Shown here piece by piece: positions 55,699 to 64,000 of a DNA stretch of 64,000 bases. Source of the DNA: Methanolobus bombayensis (GTDB lineage Archaea > Halobacteriota > Methanosarcinia > Methanosarcinales > Methanosarcinaceae); the NCBI RefSeq assembly GCF_017873415.1, contig NZ_JAGGKD010000005.1, positions 206,113-270,112 on the forward strand. Direction: 5' to 3'. The translations under genes and the position numbers were made by a program. The notes beneath the pieces are model-generated. The model did no database searches and was not told where the DNA came from. It saw only the letters and a program-made list of their open reading frames with translations. Position 1 is the stretch's first letter; each line of letters opens with the position of its first letter.

Positions 55699-55946
55699 CT
55701 ATCATCATTACAAACATTACTTGCCTGTGCTTTATCAGGAACTCCTACAAAGGCAACCTTGTCATCAATGATAGTTGTAGGTATTGAACGTATCTTGAAC
55801 TTCTTTGCAAGTTCTTTGCCTTCAGGAGTGTCCAGTTCTACTTCCTCATACTCAAAATCACACTGTTCGTTTAATTCCCGCCACATTTTCTTTGCAGTTG
55901 GACAGAAATGGCACCATTCTGAATGCACTAAAGTAACCTTTACCAT
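55695..55946 (-). CDS. Small thioredoxin/glutaredoxin-like protein
   Basis: Redox partner of the reductase. 83-residue thioredoxin fold: VKVTLVHSEWCHFCPTAKKM (active site C-H-F-C), YEEVELDTPEGKELAKKF, IRSIPTTIIDDKVAFVG with the cis-Pro. The CHFC dipeptide is unusual for classic thioredoxin (CGPC) and fits the small redoxins of methanogens. I start at MVKVTLV because AAGGAG lies about ten bases before; an upstream ATG would add seven residues but has no ribosome-binding site. Co-translated with trxB. Confidence 0.85.
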   Translation of the reverse strand: MVKVTLVHSEWCHFCPTAKKMWRELNEQCDFEYEEVELDTPEGKELAKKFKIRSIPTTIIDDKVAFVGVPDKAQASNVCNDDS

Positions 55947-56089
55947 ATTTTCCACACTCCTTTTCATCAGTCAATAATCTATTAGTTAGGAGACTATATG
56001 AAATTAATGACTGTAAAAAGTTAATTATCAGTGTTAACTTGCTTGTCATGTTGAAACCTGTTAATTTCCTTTGAAAAACTATATTACTG

Positions 56090-56818
56090 ATGAACAATAT
56101 TTATAATGAAGGAGGGATTGATATTCCAAGATATTCAATTGATGAATTTGTAAAAAATACAGGTCAGAAGGATCTCGGACAGGGTAAGTTTGAACTTGAA
56201 CGCGACAGGATGCTGGAAGTTAACCTTGATGGACGTATATGGATGAAAATGGGCGCTATGGTTGCTTATCTTGGTGATGTGAAATTCACCAGGGAAGGAG
56301 TGCTAGAGCATGGTTTAGGTAAACTTGTGAAAAAAGCAGTTACAGGTGAAGGAGTTACCCTTACCAAAGCAGAAGGTGCGGGAAAAGTTTATCTTGCAGA
56401 TAGTGGAAAGAAAATCTCAATAATCAACCTTGATAATGAGGCTATTTATGTGAATGGTAATGACCTGTTGGCTTTTGAAGAGAGCATTAAATGGGACATC
56501 AAAATGATGAAAAAGGTTGCCGGAATGATGGCTGGTGGACTTTTCAATGTTAAACTGGAAGGTACCGGCATGATAGCTATTACTACTCACTATGATCCTC
56601 TTACACTCAGAGTAACACCTGACAGGCCGGTATTCACTGATCCGAATGCTACTGTAGCATGGTCAGAGAATCTTGTACCGGACATTAAAACCGATATTTC
56701 CCTGAAAACCCTTGTTGGAAGGTCAAGCGGTGAAAGTCTGCAGATGGCATTTAAGGGGGATGGTTTTGTTGTGATACAACCTTATGAAGAGATCCCTTAT
56801 GTAACTCCGACTGCCTGA
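56090..56818 (+). CDS. AIM24-family protein
   Basis: Cytosolic beta-rich protein of the AIM24/TIGR00266 family, function unknown. The beta-prism sequence shows [19 protein letters not shown] near residue 48, [11 protein letters not shown] and [16 protein letters not shown] near 175. The only in-frame ATG (56090) has no ribosome-binding site and lies within the TATA spacing, while a strong GGAGGG lies just after it; a start at or soon after, possibly non-canonical, cannot be excluded. Single-gene unit. Confidence 0.8.
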   Translation: MNNIYNEGGIDIPRYSIDEFVKNTGQKDLGQGKFELERDRMLEVNLDGRIWMKMGAMVAYLGDVKFTREGVLEHGLGKLVKKAVTGEGVTLTKAEGAGKVYLADSGKKISIINLDNEAIYVNGNDLLAFEESIKWDIKMMKKVAGMMAGGLFNVKLEGTGMIAITTHYDPLTLRVTPDRPVFTDPNATVAWSENLVPDIKTDISLKTLVGRSSGESLQMAFKGDGFVVIQPYEEIPYVTPTA

Positions 56819-56927
56819 AAACTGATCTACAAATGAAATTAAACAATCTATCTGTTTTTTAACAGCATATTATTGGGTGCATATTTATTTGCATCCTCTT
56901 TTACAGAAATGAGTGTGTTGTCAGCGA

Positions 56928-57035
56928 TCAGATGTTGACAAGTCCTGCGATTACAACCACTGCCAGTAGCATGAGGGTATAAAGAAGGACCATGATTCCC
57001 ACTTTTTTAGCACTGATTATTGCATTGTTATTCAT
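56928..57035 (-). CDS. 35-residue single-span membrane protein
   Basis: Short frame starting ATG with a strong ribosome-binding site GGTGAGGT five to seven bases before it. The product (MNNNAIISAKKVGIMVLLYT..., ending VVVIAGLVNI) has one membrane helix covering most of its length after a basic KK. No family recognised; many such miniproteins attach to membrane complexes. On the minus strand, upstream of and transcribed away from the structured element. Confidence 0.55.
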   Translation of the reverse strand: MNNNAIISAKKVGIMVLLYTLMLLAVVVIAGLVNI

Positions 57036-57187
57036 TGTTAGACCTCACCTTATTATATGGTCTATTTGTATATAATGATTATTCGATATAAAATATCTAT
57101 AATTCATTGAAGGTTTTTAAATTTCTGTCTTCAAGTTATATTATTGATGTTTTTCATTCATTTCTGAACGAAGTAATTCACAAATGT

Positions 57188-57360
57188 TATATCTGATTGC
57201 GTATGTACATAATCTATCAGACGTGGGGGTGGTCTCATCTGGCAGACCACCTCTAATGGCAATTGCCTGAAAAGGTGGTCTGCCTTCCCGCTCGAATACA
57301 TGGGAAGATGGGAATAGGATGTAACAGCATACCACCCCCACAAAAGATACATTCTTTTTG
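57188..57360 (+). ncRNA. Structured RNA candidate with a three-way junction
   Basis: A possible independent small RNA or riboswitch-like leader. Outer stem GTGGGGGTGGT (57223-57233)/ACCACCCCCAC (57331-57341). Inside it, CATCT (57236)/AGATG (57306), GGCAGACCACCT (57241)/AGGTGGTCTGCC (57273) and TTCCC (57285)/GGGAA (57302) stack without unpaired bases as a three-way junction. The 12-bp arm carries a GGCAATTGCC loop palindrome. A TATA-like TTATAT precedes it by about 30 bases and a T5 run follows. Which strand is made is not proven. The next plus-strand gene is 105 bases downstream. Confidence 0.5.
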
Positions 57361-57445
57361 ATTACCGGTCTGCAATTTTGAAGCAAATTCAATTTAACTT
57401 AATTCTGGCTTTCATCATAAAAAGCTAAATTACTTGAAAACTATT

Positions 57446-57700
57446 ATGCGGCCAATGAAACTAAAAACGCCAATGTATATGGTAGCATCAGGACTTGTTA
57501 TTATTTTCCTTGTTGCAAGTATCTTATCAATATGTGACGTTTCCGGAATTGATCTTACTGCAAGCTCATGTGATATGGCAGAAAATACTCATGCTGATCC
57601 TCATGTTCTCTCATCAATAATATTTAATGTAGGTCTAACCGGAATTTTCATGGTTGGAATAGGAATTACATGGACTATAAAGTCCTATTTTTTCGGATGA
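57446..57700 (+). CDS. Small two-helix membrane protein
   Basis: 84 residues or so with two membrane helices (MYMVASGLVIIFLVASILS and IFNVGLTGIFMVGIGITW) and a polar loop of about 35 residues containing two cysteines (SICDVSGI, SSCDMAEN) that could be outside. No family recognised. The start is uncertain: ATGs in the first twelve bases after the chosen one, and an upstream TTG, are equally possible; none has a clear ribosome-binding site. The structured element lies just upstream on the same strand. Confidence 0.55.
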   Translation: MRPMKLKTPMYMVASGLVIIFLVASILSICDVSGIDLTASSCDMAENTHADPHVLSSIIFNVGLTGIFMVGIGITWTIKSYFFG

Positions 57701-57779
57701 GGTCATCAGGTGTTCGGCTGATCAGTATCTTAACCATCCTGAATTAAAACGAGTAAAAAATAAGGTAATGGAAGTAGTT

Positions 57780-59138
57780 TTATTTTGATACATCAAATAA
57801 ATTAAACGTTTTTGGAATTGTAACTGAGAATTTACTTCCCTTTGACACTTCGCTTTCAAGTTGTATGGTGCCATTGTGAAGTTCTACAAGTTTTTTGACA
57901 AGGGCAAGCCCAAGGCCGGTTCCTTTCTGCTCCGTATTTGATGCTGAATTGATCTGTGAAAAAGGCTCAAATATCTTTTTTTGATAATCATATGGGATTC
58001 CGATGCCAGTATCTTCCACCGATATTTCTATTACCTGGTCAAGTGACCTTCCGGAAACCTCTACTGTTCCTTCTTCGGGAGTGAATTTAATGGCATTGCT
58101 TATTAGGTTTATTAATATTTGTTTTATTTTTCCCGGGTCAGCATCAAAAATAATGTCATCTGGTTCCAGGACAAAATTAAGATTAATGTTCTTACATGAA
58201 GCTATGGGATATATCATATGTTCAATTTCCTCAAATATATCATTCAGCTTTATCTGTTCAAGCGAAAGCTCCATCTTTCCTGCTTCCGTTTTTGATATGT
58301 CCAGCAAATCGTTAATCAGGTTTAAAAGATGATTGCCACCTTCCTCGATGTATGTAAGGTAATGTTTCTGATCATCATTTAGTTCTCCGGCCTCTCCTCC
58401 CACAAGTGCTTCTGAAAAACCAATTATCGATGTCAGGGGGGTTCGAAGTTCGTGGCTCATATTTGCAAGGAATCTGCTTTTAATATTGTTTGCCTCTTCT
58501 GCTGCAAGCATAGCTTTAAGTGTTGCTTGCTCTGCTTTTTTACGTTCAGTTACATCATTGAATGTGATAAGTATCATGGACGCTCTTTCATGGTTTCCAG
58601 GGAAACTAAAGTATTCACGGATCTCTTTTCTTCCTCTCATTTCCATGTGCAGGATATTCCCGTTAGCATCTTTTATTCTGACTTCCAGGGTCTTTCCCTC
58701 GGGTTTTTTGAAAAAGGCTTTGAAGCGTGACATGTAAATCACTCTGTCTTCTTCAAGAATATATTTGGAGAGGGGTTCATGCATATCATCGCATTTATGA
58801 CAATCAATTATCTGGCAAAGCAGTTCATTGGCTTTTCTTATTATCCCGTTTTCATCCAGAAGTGCATAGCCTACAGGTGCCCTGTGGAAAAGATGATAGT
58901 AACTTTCTCTCTGAACTACCAGTTCTGCCTGCGCTTTTCTTAGTTCTTCATTCTGAAGTTCAAGTTCAATCTGATGTACTTGCAGCTCATGAAGGACTGA
59001 CTTCAGTTTTTCATCGAGTTCGTCTCTGATCTTATCTTCCTTTTCCAGTTCATGAAGTCTGTCATATGCCTGCAATCTTAAATTTTCCATGTATTCATCC
59101 TTACATGTCTCAGATGAGTCCAAACTTTCTCCTTCCAT
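57780..59138 (-). CDS. PAS-domain sensor histidine kinase
   Basis: Soluble two-component kinase. N-terminal coiled coil (residues about 15-85), a PAS domain (YYHLFHRAPVGYALLDENGI, near 88-205), then HisKA with the phosphoacceptor in ANMSHELRTPLTSIIGFSEA (near 228) and HATPase: NLISNAIKFTP (N box), DTGIGIP (G1), GTGLGLALVKKLVE (G2). No membrane helix. It starts directly after the stop of the CheB-CheR gene (TAG immediately followed by ATG), so the two are co-translated and the fused methylation protein may act with this kinase. No response regulator follows. Confidence 0.92.
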   Translation of the reverse strand: MEGESLDSSETCKDEYMENLRLQAYDRLHELEKEDKIRDELDEKLKSVLHELQVHQIELELQNEELRKAQAELVVQRESYYHLFHRAPVGYALLDENGIIRKANELLCQIIDCHKCDDMHEPLSKYILEEDRVIYMSRFKAFFKKPEGKTLEVRIKDANGNILHMEMRGRKEIREYFSFPGNHERASMILITFNDVTERKKAEQATLKAMLAAEEANNIKSRFLANMSHELRTPLTSIIGFSEALVGGEAGELNDDQKHYLTYIEEGGNHLLNLINDLLDISKTEAGKMELSLEQIKLNDIFEEIEHMIYPIASCKNINLNFVLEPDDIIFDADPGKIKQILINLISNAIKFTPEEGTVEVSGRSLDQVIEISVEDTGIGIPYDYQKKIFEPFSQINSASNTEQKGTGLGLALVKKLVELHNGTIQLESEVSKGSKFSVTIPKTFNLFDVSK

Positions 59139-62100
59139 CTATTTTTTCTGTTTTTCGATATCTACGTCTTCTATTTTTGAGAAAAGACTTACAATTTCTC
59201 CGCAGGGGAGCTTATAAACATGGATTTCATACGCACTCTTCAAACTTCCATTGAAAGGTCCATATGTTGCAACATGTGCTGCTGTTCCTGTATCTTTTAC
59301 ATCAGTGAATAATCTGTTCAAAGTTCCGGAATCCTCAGGTAATAGTTCAAATAGATCCTTTCCTTCTGCTCTACCACGGTTTATGGCAAGCATCTTCTCT
59401 CCGGCACAGTTTATTTCCCTGATGATGAATTTCCCATTTTCATATTTGCAGACGACCATAGGACTTGTTATTGTATCGTAAAGTTCGTCATACTTGCTTG
59501 TAGCATTTTCAAGTTTTTGTTTTCTATGGGTTTCTTCTGTGATATCCTGGAAAGCCCCGTAAACTCTGATTATTTTATTTTTCTGTTTTTCAGCCTTTCC
59601 TATAGATCTCACATATTTCAGATTTCCCTTGCCAGTTAGAAGGCGTAAAGTGAGATCAAATGGTTTGCCTTTTTCCAGGGCATTTTTCACTGCAGTTTCG
59701 ATTTTAGATCTGTCATCAGGATGGTAGAATTCGATTCCATTTTTGACTCCATGTTCAAACCCAGGTTCTACTTCATGTATTTTGTAAACTTCTTCGGTCC
59801 AGAAAGTCTTCATTGTAGACGGATCTATCTCCCATCCTCCCACTTTTGCAATATTTGCAGCTTCCTTTAGCCACATATCTTTCTTTTCAAGAGAACGCTG
59901 TGTTTCTTTGAGTGATGTTATGTCAATGATAGTAACAACTATGCCTGAATATTTATCGTGGGAAATGAAGTAAGGAAGCACTTTGAGAAAATACCATTTA
60001 TTGCTTTTTGAGCGTACTTCACTTTCATAAATATTATTGCTATCCTGAACTTCTTTAATTATATCCTGTATATTGATATCAATTACATAATTAGCAATTC
60101 CTTCAAGCGGCCTGCCTATATCGTTATCCAGCAGGTGGAATACCTCTTTCATCATTGGTGTGTACTTACGTATCTCAAGATTTTCATCAAGGAAGAGTGT
60201 ACCTATCTGGGTATTTGCCATAAGGTTTTCAATATCCTGATTGAGTTCTGTAAGCTCAATGATCTTGGCCTGGAACTCTGAGTTGACGGTATGCAACTCC
60301 TCATTAACCGATTGAAGCTCTTCATTTGTTGCCTGCAGTTCTTCGTTGCTTGCAAAAAGTTCCTCATTTGTTGCCTGCAGCTCTTCATTTGACGTTTCAA
60401 GCTCCTCTATTGTTGCCTGCAGGTTCTCACGGGTGAACTGCAATTCCTGCTCAAGATCAGAAATTCTCTGCTCAACGATTTCATCCATGTCATATTCCTG
60501 TCCCCTGTCAATACCCTGTTCCTGGGTGGTAATTATATTTTCATCAAGGAATATCGCAGCAAGAGGTATCTGGTTATGTCTGGAAGGAAGAAGTTTCATT
60601 GTAATGTTGAGTGTCTTTTTTTCACCGTTGATTTTTGTCTTGACATTTTTGTATTTGACTTCTTCTTTTGTGTTGAATACTTTTTGAAGACCAGTGGTAA
60701 TCGGTATTGACAAATCCTTTGATAACATTTTTGGGATATTGAACATCATTTTCCCGGAAGGAACCCTGAAATACCCCTCTGAGTTGCCAAGTGTATAAAC
60801 GATTTCCATATTTTCGTTTGCGATTATGGTTAAGGGTAGATATTCTTCCTGGACAGCACCCATAATCCTTTCAAGCAGCTTTTCTTCTTCTGTTTGCTTC
60901 AACTTTCTAGGTGCTACAGAGTAGTCATTTTTAGCTCTTGAAGCATCAATTGTGATGTTGCGGATTTTCTGCATGTCAATTGCCTTTGTTTTCCCCCTTG
61001 AGCGATATATTTTCCATTTATGGTTCAAGGGTTCAAAGCGATCGGACATTTCACCTGTGGTCTCACTTGGTCCCAGGAATAAAATCCCGTCTGCTTTCAA
61101 TGAATAATTAAAAAGTTCCAGGACTCTTGATTGCAGCACGGGCTGAAGATATATGAGAAGATTTCTGCAACTTATCAGGTCTATATTAGGAAACGGCGGA
61201 TCTACAAGCACATCATGTTTTGCAAATACGATCATTTCCCTTATTTCTTTGCGAATATGGAATTCAGTATCAGAAGCATTAAAGTGTTTTCTAAGTCTTT
61301 CCTGACTTACGTCAGCTGCAATTGTTTCGGAATAACGTCCGCTTGCCGCTTTAAGAATTGTCTCTTCATCAACATCGGTTGCAAATATCTTGACATTGAT
61401 GTATTTTCCAAGCAGTTCCATGGTTTCCTTAAAGATTATGGCAATACTGTACGCTTCTTCCCCGGTTGAACAACCTGCAACCCATATACGTATCTCTTTA
61501 TCATCAGCTTTTTTAACGATATCCAGCACGCATTTCTGAGTTATATAATCAAAAGCTTCTACGTCCCGGAAAAAGTGTGTGACTCCAATGAGAAGTTCCC
61601 TGTAGAGGTTTGTTATTTCCTGCGGATTGTCTTCCAGATATCTGACATAATTTTTGAAATTATCAATGTGATTTACCACCATTCTGCGCTCTACTCTTCT
61701 GACAACAGTGTTTATTTTATAATGAGTGAAATCAACTTTGTGTTTTTTTCTTAAAAGGGCAAAGAGCCTGTTCATGTTTTCCTGGTCAGTAAGTAAGATA
61801 TTCGCATCTGTCTGATTGCTGGCGTAGGGGTGCTCAATAAAAGATATGAGTTGCTCTGGCATTTCCTGTGTTGGTAGTATGAAATCCACAATCCCGGTGG
61901 ATATGGCACTTCTGGGCATTCCGTCAAATTTCGCCGATTCCTCACTCTGAACCATTGTCATGCCACCTTTCTCTTTGATGGCTTTTATTCCCCTCATACC
62001 ATCACTGCCGGTCCCTGAAAGTATTATACCAATAGCTTTGCTTCCCTGATCCTCGGCCAGTGACTCTAAAAATATATCTATTGGAAAGTTGGGTACTCTG

Positions 62101-62426
62101 GAATGATCATGTTCACTTAGGAGCAGTTTCCCATGGAAAATTGTAAGATTATTTCTGGGTGGTATAAGGTAGATCTTATTAGGCTTAACTACCATGCCTT
62201 CCTCTGCTCTTAAAACTTCCATCCTTGTTCTTTTAGAAAGCAGTTCAACCATGAGACTTTTGTAGTCAGGAGAAAGGTGCTGTATCACGACAAAGGACAT
62301 TCCTGTGCTAAGAGGCATATTTTCAAATAGTTCTTCAATAGCTTCAAGACCACCTGCAGATGCCCCTACTCCAACTATATAATGCGAAGGTTTGCTTTCA
62401 TTTTCAGTGATTCCCACTGTATTCAT
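59139..62426 (-). CDS. CheB-CheR-PAS fusion protein
   Basis: 1095-residue soluble multi-domain sensor/methylation protein. CheB methylesterase (residues about 15-195): [25 protein letters not shown] and [15 protein letters not shown]. CheR methyltransferase (about 215-480): [53 protein letters not shown] glutamate-rich coiled coil with repeated [12 protein letters not shown] units (about 645-720) and three PAS-type domains follow. No receiver domain and no CheA nearby. The catalytic histidine/serine pair of CheB is in place. Start with GGGAG at six bases. Confidence 0.95.
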   Translation of the reverse strand: MNTVGITENESKPSHYIVGVGASAGGLEAIEELFENMPLSTGMSFVVIQHLSPDYKSLMVELLSKRTRMEVLRAEEGMVVKPNKIYLIPPRNNLTIFHGKLLLSEHDHSRVPNFPIDIFLESLAEDQGSKAIGIILSGTGSDGMRGIKAIKEKGGMTMVQSEESAKFDGMPRSAISTGIVDFILPTQEMPEQLISFIEHPYASNQTDANILLTDQENMNRLFALLRKKHKVDFTHYKINTVVRRVERRMVVNHIDNFKNYVRYLEDNPQEITNLYRELLIGVTHFFRDVEAFDYITQKCVLDIVKKADDKEIRIWVAGCSTGEEAYSIAIIFKETMELLGKYINVKIFATDVDEETILKAASGRYSETIAADVSQERLRKHFNASDTEFHIRKEIREMIVFAKHDVLVDPPFPNIDLISCRNLLIYLQPVLQSRVLELFNYSLKADGILFLGPSETTGEMSDRFEPLNHKWKIYRSRGKTKAIDMQKIRNITIDASRAKNDYSVAPRKLKQTEEEKLLERIMGAVQEEYLPLTIIANENMEIVYTLGNSEGYFRVPSGKMMFNIPKMLSKDLSIPITTGLQKVFNTKEEVKYKNVKTKINGEKKTLNITMKLLPSRHNQIPLAAIFLDENIITTQEQGIDRGQEYDMDEIVEQRISDLEQELQFTRENLQATIEELETSNEELQATNEELFASNEELQATNEELQSVNEELHTVNSEFQAKIIELTELNQDIENLMANTQIGTLFLDENLEIRKYTPMMKEVFHLLDNDIGRPLEGIANYVIDINIQDIIKEVQDSNNIYESEVRSKSNKWYFLKVLPYFISHDKYSGIVVTIIDITSLKETQRSLEKKDMWLKEAANIAKVGGWEIDPSTMKTFWTEEVYKIHEVEPGFEHGVKNGIEFYHPDDRSKIETAVKNALEKGKPFDLTLRLLTGKGNLKYVRSIGKAEKQKNKIIRVYGAFQDITEETHRKQKLENATSKYDELYDTITSPMVVCKYENGKFIIREINCAGEKMLAINRGRAEGKDLFELLPEDSGTLNRLFTDVKDTGTAAHVATYGPFNGSLKSAYEIHVYKLPCGEIVSLFSKIEDVDIEKQKK

Positions 62427-62849
62427 ATTCTACTCCCGTTTATTGTTACCAGAAGCATAGACCCCCTAAAGTACTAGTATTTTTTTGACCGATAATGCTC
62501 AAATTAGTGCAAAAAAATGTGATTTGCAGATCAGAACAAATTCAGCAATTATATCTAGTAGTATTTTTACAATGATGGATTCTTTTATTTAACACTTTCT
62601 ATAATATAGCATATAACAAAAAAAGTGACATATGTTGTGTATATATTTGTTAATATTATTTGCATTCATAAATCTCAAATTTTGAAATTATTCTCAGGAT
62701 TGAAAAAATGGATTTCTATGGCTCATGCAGTTCACCGATGGTCTGGAAATTCTAACTTTTTTGATTTATGATTTATTCAGCCTGTAACGGCGTTAAACTG
62801 ATATATTGACAAAGGCGTAATCTAAATGGAAAATCGCAAGGAGATATCC
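62427..62849. other. Divergent promoter gap
   Basis: AT-rich region between the CheB-CheR gene and rubrerythrin; holds both promoters (for rubrerythrin a TATA-like GATATATT near 62800 about 27 bases before a likely start). No gene or repeat seen. Confidence 0.4.
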
Positions 62850-63341
62850 ATGAGTTCAAAAGATAACTTAAAAGCAGCATTTACCGGTGAGTCTATGGCA
62901 AACAGAACATATCTGGCTTTTGCAAAGAAGGCAGATTCTGAAGGGTATACACAGATCGCAAAATTGTTCAGGGCAACAGCTGCAGCTGAAACGATCCATG
63001 CTTTAAATCATCTCCAGCGCATGGGAGGTATTGGCACTACAATGGAGAACCTTAAGGAAGCTATCAACGGGGAAACCTATGAGTTTGAGGAGATGTATCC
63101 TCAGTTCATAAAAGAAGCAGAGGAAGAAGGGGACAACCGTGCTCTATGGAGTTTTGATGTTGCAAACCAGGTTGAAAAGGTCCATGCAAATCTCTTTAAA
63201 AAAGCACTTGATCATATAGGCAAGAACGAAGAGGTTGATTATTATGTTTGCAGTGTCTGCGGACATACCCATGAAGGCAAACCTGAAGACAATTGTCCTG
63301 TCTGTGGTGCACCTGCATCCCGTTTTGATAGGATCGACTGA
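62850..63341 (+). CDS. rbr: Rubrerythrin
   Basis: Diiron peroxidase that detoxifies hydrogen peroxide in strict anaerobes using reduced rubredoxin. Ferritin-like helices carry the diiron glutamates (AFTGESMANRTYLAF; ATAAAETIHALNHL) and the C-terminus is a rubredoxin-like zinc/iron module (CSVCGHTHEGKPEDNCPVCG). 163 residues. I start at MSSKDNLKAAF because AAGGAGAT lies a few bases before it; the upstream ATG would add eight residues and falls at or before the expected transcription start. Confidence 0.95.
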   Translation: MSSKDNLKAAFTGESMANRTYLAFAKKADSEGYTQIAKLFRATAAAETIHALNHLQRMGGIGTTMENLKEAINGETYEFEEMYPQFIKEAEEEGDNRALWSFDVANQVEKVHANLFKKALDHIGKNEEVDYYVCSVCGHTHEGKPEDNCPVCGAPASRFDRID

Positions 63342-63362
63342 AAGGGAAAAATGAGGAATTGA

Positions 63363-63383
63363 TGTGTAAATATCATTTACACA
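63363..63383 (+). terminator. Hairpin terminator after rubrerythrin
   Basis: TGTGTAAAT-atc-ATTTACACA, a perfect 9-bp stem with a three-base loop, starts 21 bases after the stop codon and is followed by T-rich DNA. Confidence 0.55.
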
Positions 63384-63791
63384 AATTTTATTTTCCGTTT
63401 TGAATTTTTTTTCATTATATTGTATATACAGATAACACTTTTTATATAATGGAATTTTCGTATTATTCAACTGTTCATATTTTCTCCTGTCTCTGTACTA
63501 TATTTTTTTGTAACATTTTTGTTTTATAATTCATTCTGAATATGTTTTGAACGGTGATCAGATGAGCATTAATGTATATCTGTTAGTTTTCTATTTTTTT
63601 TAGTTAGCTGCTAGAATAGCTGGCATGCGCCCAGTATTTTTATGATACTATGAAATTTATATATAAATTATTATATATTATTTTTATCTGTTGAACAGTT
63701 GCATTAATCAACAGATGGTTCATGAATTTAAAAATACTCAATGAAAGATGAAAATTACAATTATCAGTTGGTATTTGGTGAGGTATTGAAC
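63384..63791. other. Gap before the chemoreceptor gene
   Basis: AT-rich; contains the promoter region of the next gene (several TATATAT stretches near 63660-63690) and the small palindrome CTGTTGAACAG near 63690. No gene seen. Confidence 0.4.
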
Positions 63792-64000
63792 ATGTTTGAG
63801 AATATGAAAATCAAGAATCTTCTTATAGGAAGTTTTGCAGTATTATTATTATTAACTGCTATAGTGGGATATAGTGGTTACAATGGAATGATGAATGTAG
63901 ATGACAGGGTAGTAAAGGCGGATGATATGAACCGCCTTGTCAAATACATGAAAGATGCCCGTATATCGCAGGAAAGCTATCAGCTAACACAGGATCCTGC
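63792..64000 (+). CDS. Chemoreceptor-like membrane protein, N-terminal part
   Basis: Only 70 residues are seen before the window ends. They begin MFENMKIKNLLIGSFAVLL, a signal-anchor helix (residues 8-30), then helical, charged sequence (VDDRVVKADDMNRLVKYM) like the helical periplasmic sensing module at the start of methyl-accepting chemotaxis proteins. A strong ribosome-binding site GGTGAGGT precedes the ATG. A sensor kinase with the same N-terminus is the alternative. The chemotaxis-type CheB-CheR gene is nearby. Confidence 0.65.
   Translation, partial: MFENMKIKNLLIGSFAVLLLLTAIVGYSGYNGMMNVDDRVVKADDMNRLVKYMKDARISQESYQLTQDP

Noticed and set aside
57141..57392. Minus-strand frames of 64-83 residues over the structured element
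   Set aside because: Open only because of the inverted repeats; no ribosome-binding site and no domain; the RNA fold explains the sequence better.
1..64000. CRISPR array, rRNA genes, or plasmid/prophage signature
   Set aside because: No regularly spaced repeats, no rRNA, no integrase, capsid or replication-initiator genes seen.

Overview
The window is archaeal and comes from a methylotrophic-type methanogen of the Methanosarcinaceae. The strongest evidence is a complete mcrBDCGA operon encoding methyl-coenzyme M reductase, with the McrA post-translational modification sites intact, and the divergently transcribed McrA-arginine methyltransferase Mmp10. Supporting evidence is PolD large subunit, archaellin, RIO2 kinase, Tsr3, aCPSF2, topoisomerase IA and a DUF2111 protein, all typical of Euryarchaeota and methanogens. 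Intergenic DNA is AT-rich, with TATA boxes about 25 bases before inferred starts. The genus cannot be fixed from the window; a Methanolobus- or Methanococcoides-like organism is a guess.

Layout. 0-3.5 kb: branched-chain amino-acid ABC transporter (livK-H-M-G, minus strand, livG cut by the window edge). 3.7-9.1 kb: translation-quality and rRNA genes (Vms1-like release factor, RlmE), a TPR protein, DUF211, a PHP phosphoesterase and a cyclase-family hydrolase. 9.3-12.4 kb: a lone archaellin and a hydantoinase/oxoprolinase-like protein. 12.5-19.2 kb: mcr operon with a hairpin in its long leader, and mmp10. 19.2-25.4 kb: PolD large subunit, a small secreted protein and a winged-helix regulator, tRNA-Leu(CAA), and the two-subunit class I fumarase. 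25.5-30.4 kb: a Tad/type IV pilus-like assembly module (TadZ-, TadA-, TadB-, TadC-like). 30.5-34.3 kb: Tsr3, a LOG-like nucleotide-binding protein, exonuclease III, and an oxidative-stress operon (Fur/PerR regulator, peroxiredoxin, DPS-like ferritin) bounded by a palindromic operator and a long terminator hairpin. 34.5-45.2 kb: topA, aCPSF2, a TPR protein, then a minus-strand series larB-larC-rio2-DUF460-mobA-unknown.

45.3-52.9 kb is an accessory block of bacterial character: aldo/keto reductase, two cyclophilin-fold proteins, DUF3737, a cupin, a lipoprotein fusing a cupin to an alpha/beta hydrolase, a beta-lactamase-fold hydrolase and a TetR regulator. A shared inverted repeat, TGACT-N4-AGTCA or a near variant, occurs in front of every transcription unit of the block including tetR, so it looks like one local regulon. 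53-57.7 kb holds small membrane proteins, a DUF2023-like protein, a possible MITE, DUF2111, a thioredoxin/thioredoxin reductase pair, an AIM24 protein, and a strongly structured element that folds into a tight three-way junction and may be an undescribed RNA. 57.8-64 kb: a PAS histidine kinase directly behind a CheB-CheR-PAS fusion, rubrerythrin, and the start of a chemoreceptor-like protein.

The most promising undescribed items are the three-way-junction RNA candidate (57.22-57.34 kb), the TetR operator set and its cupin/hydrolase gene cluster, the Tad-like module with a TadZ that lacks the P-loop lysine, and the hairpin in the mcr leader. All functions are read from sequence alone; no searches were run.
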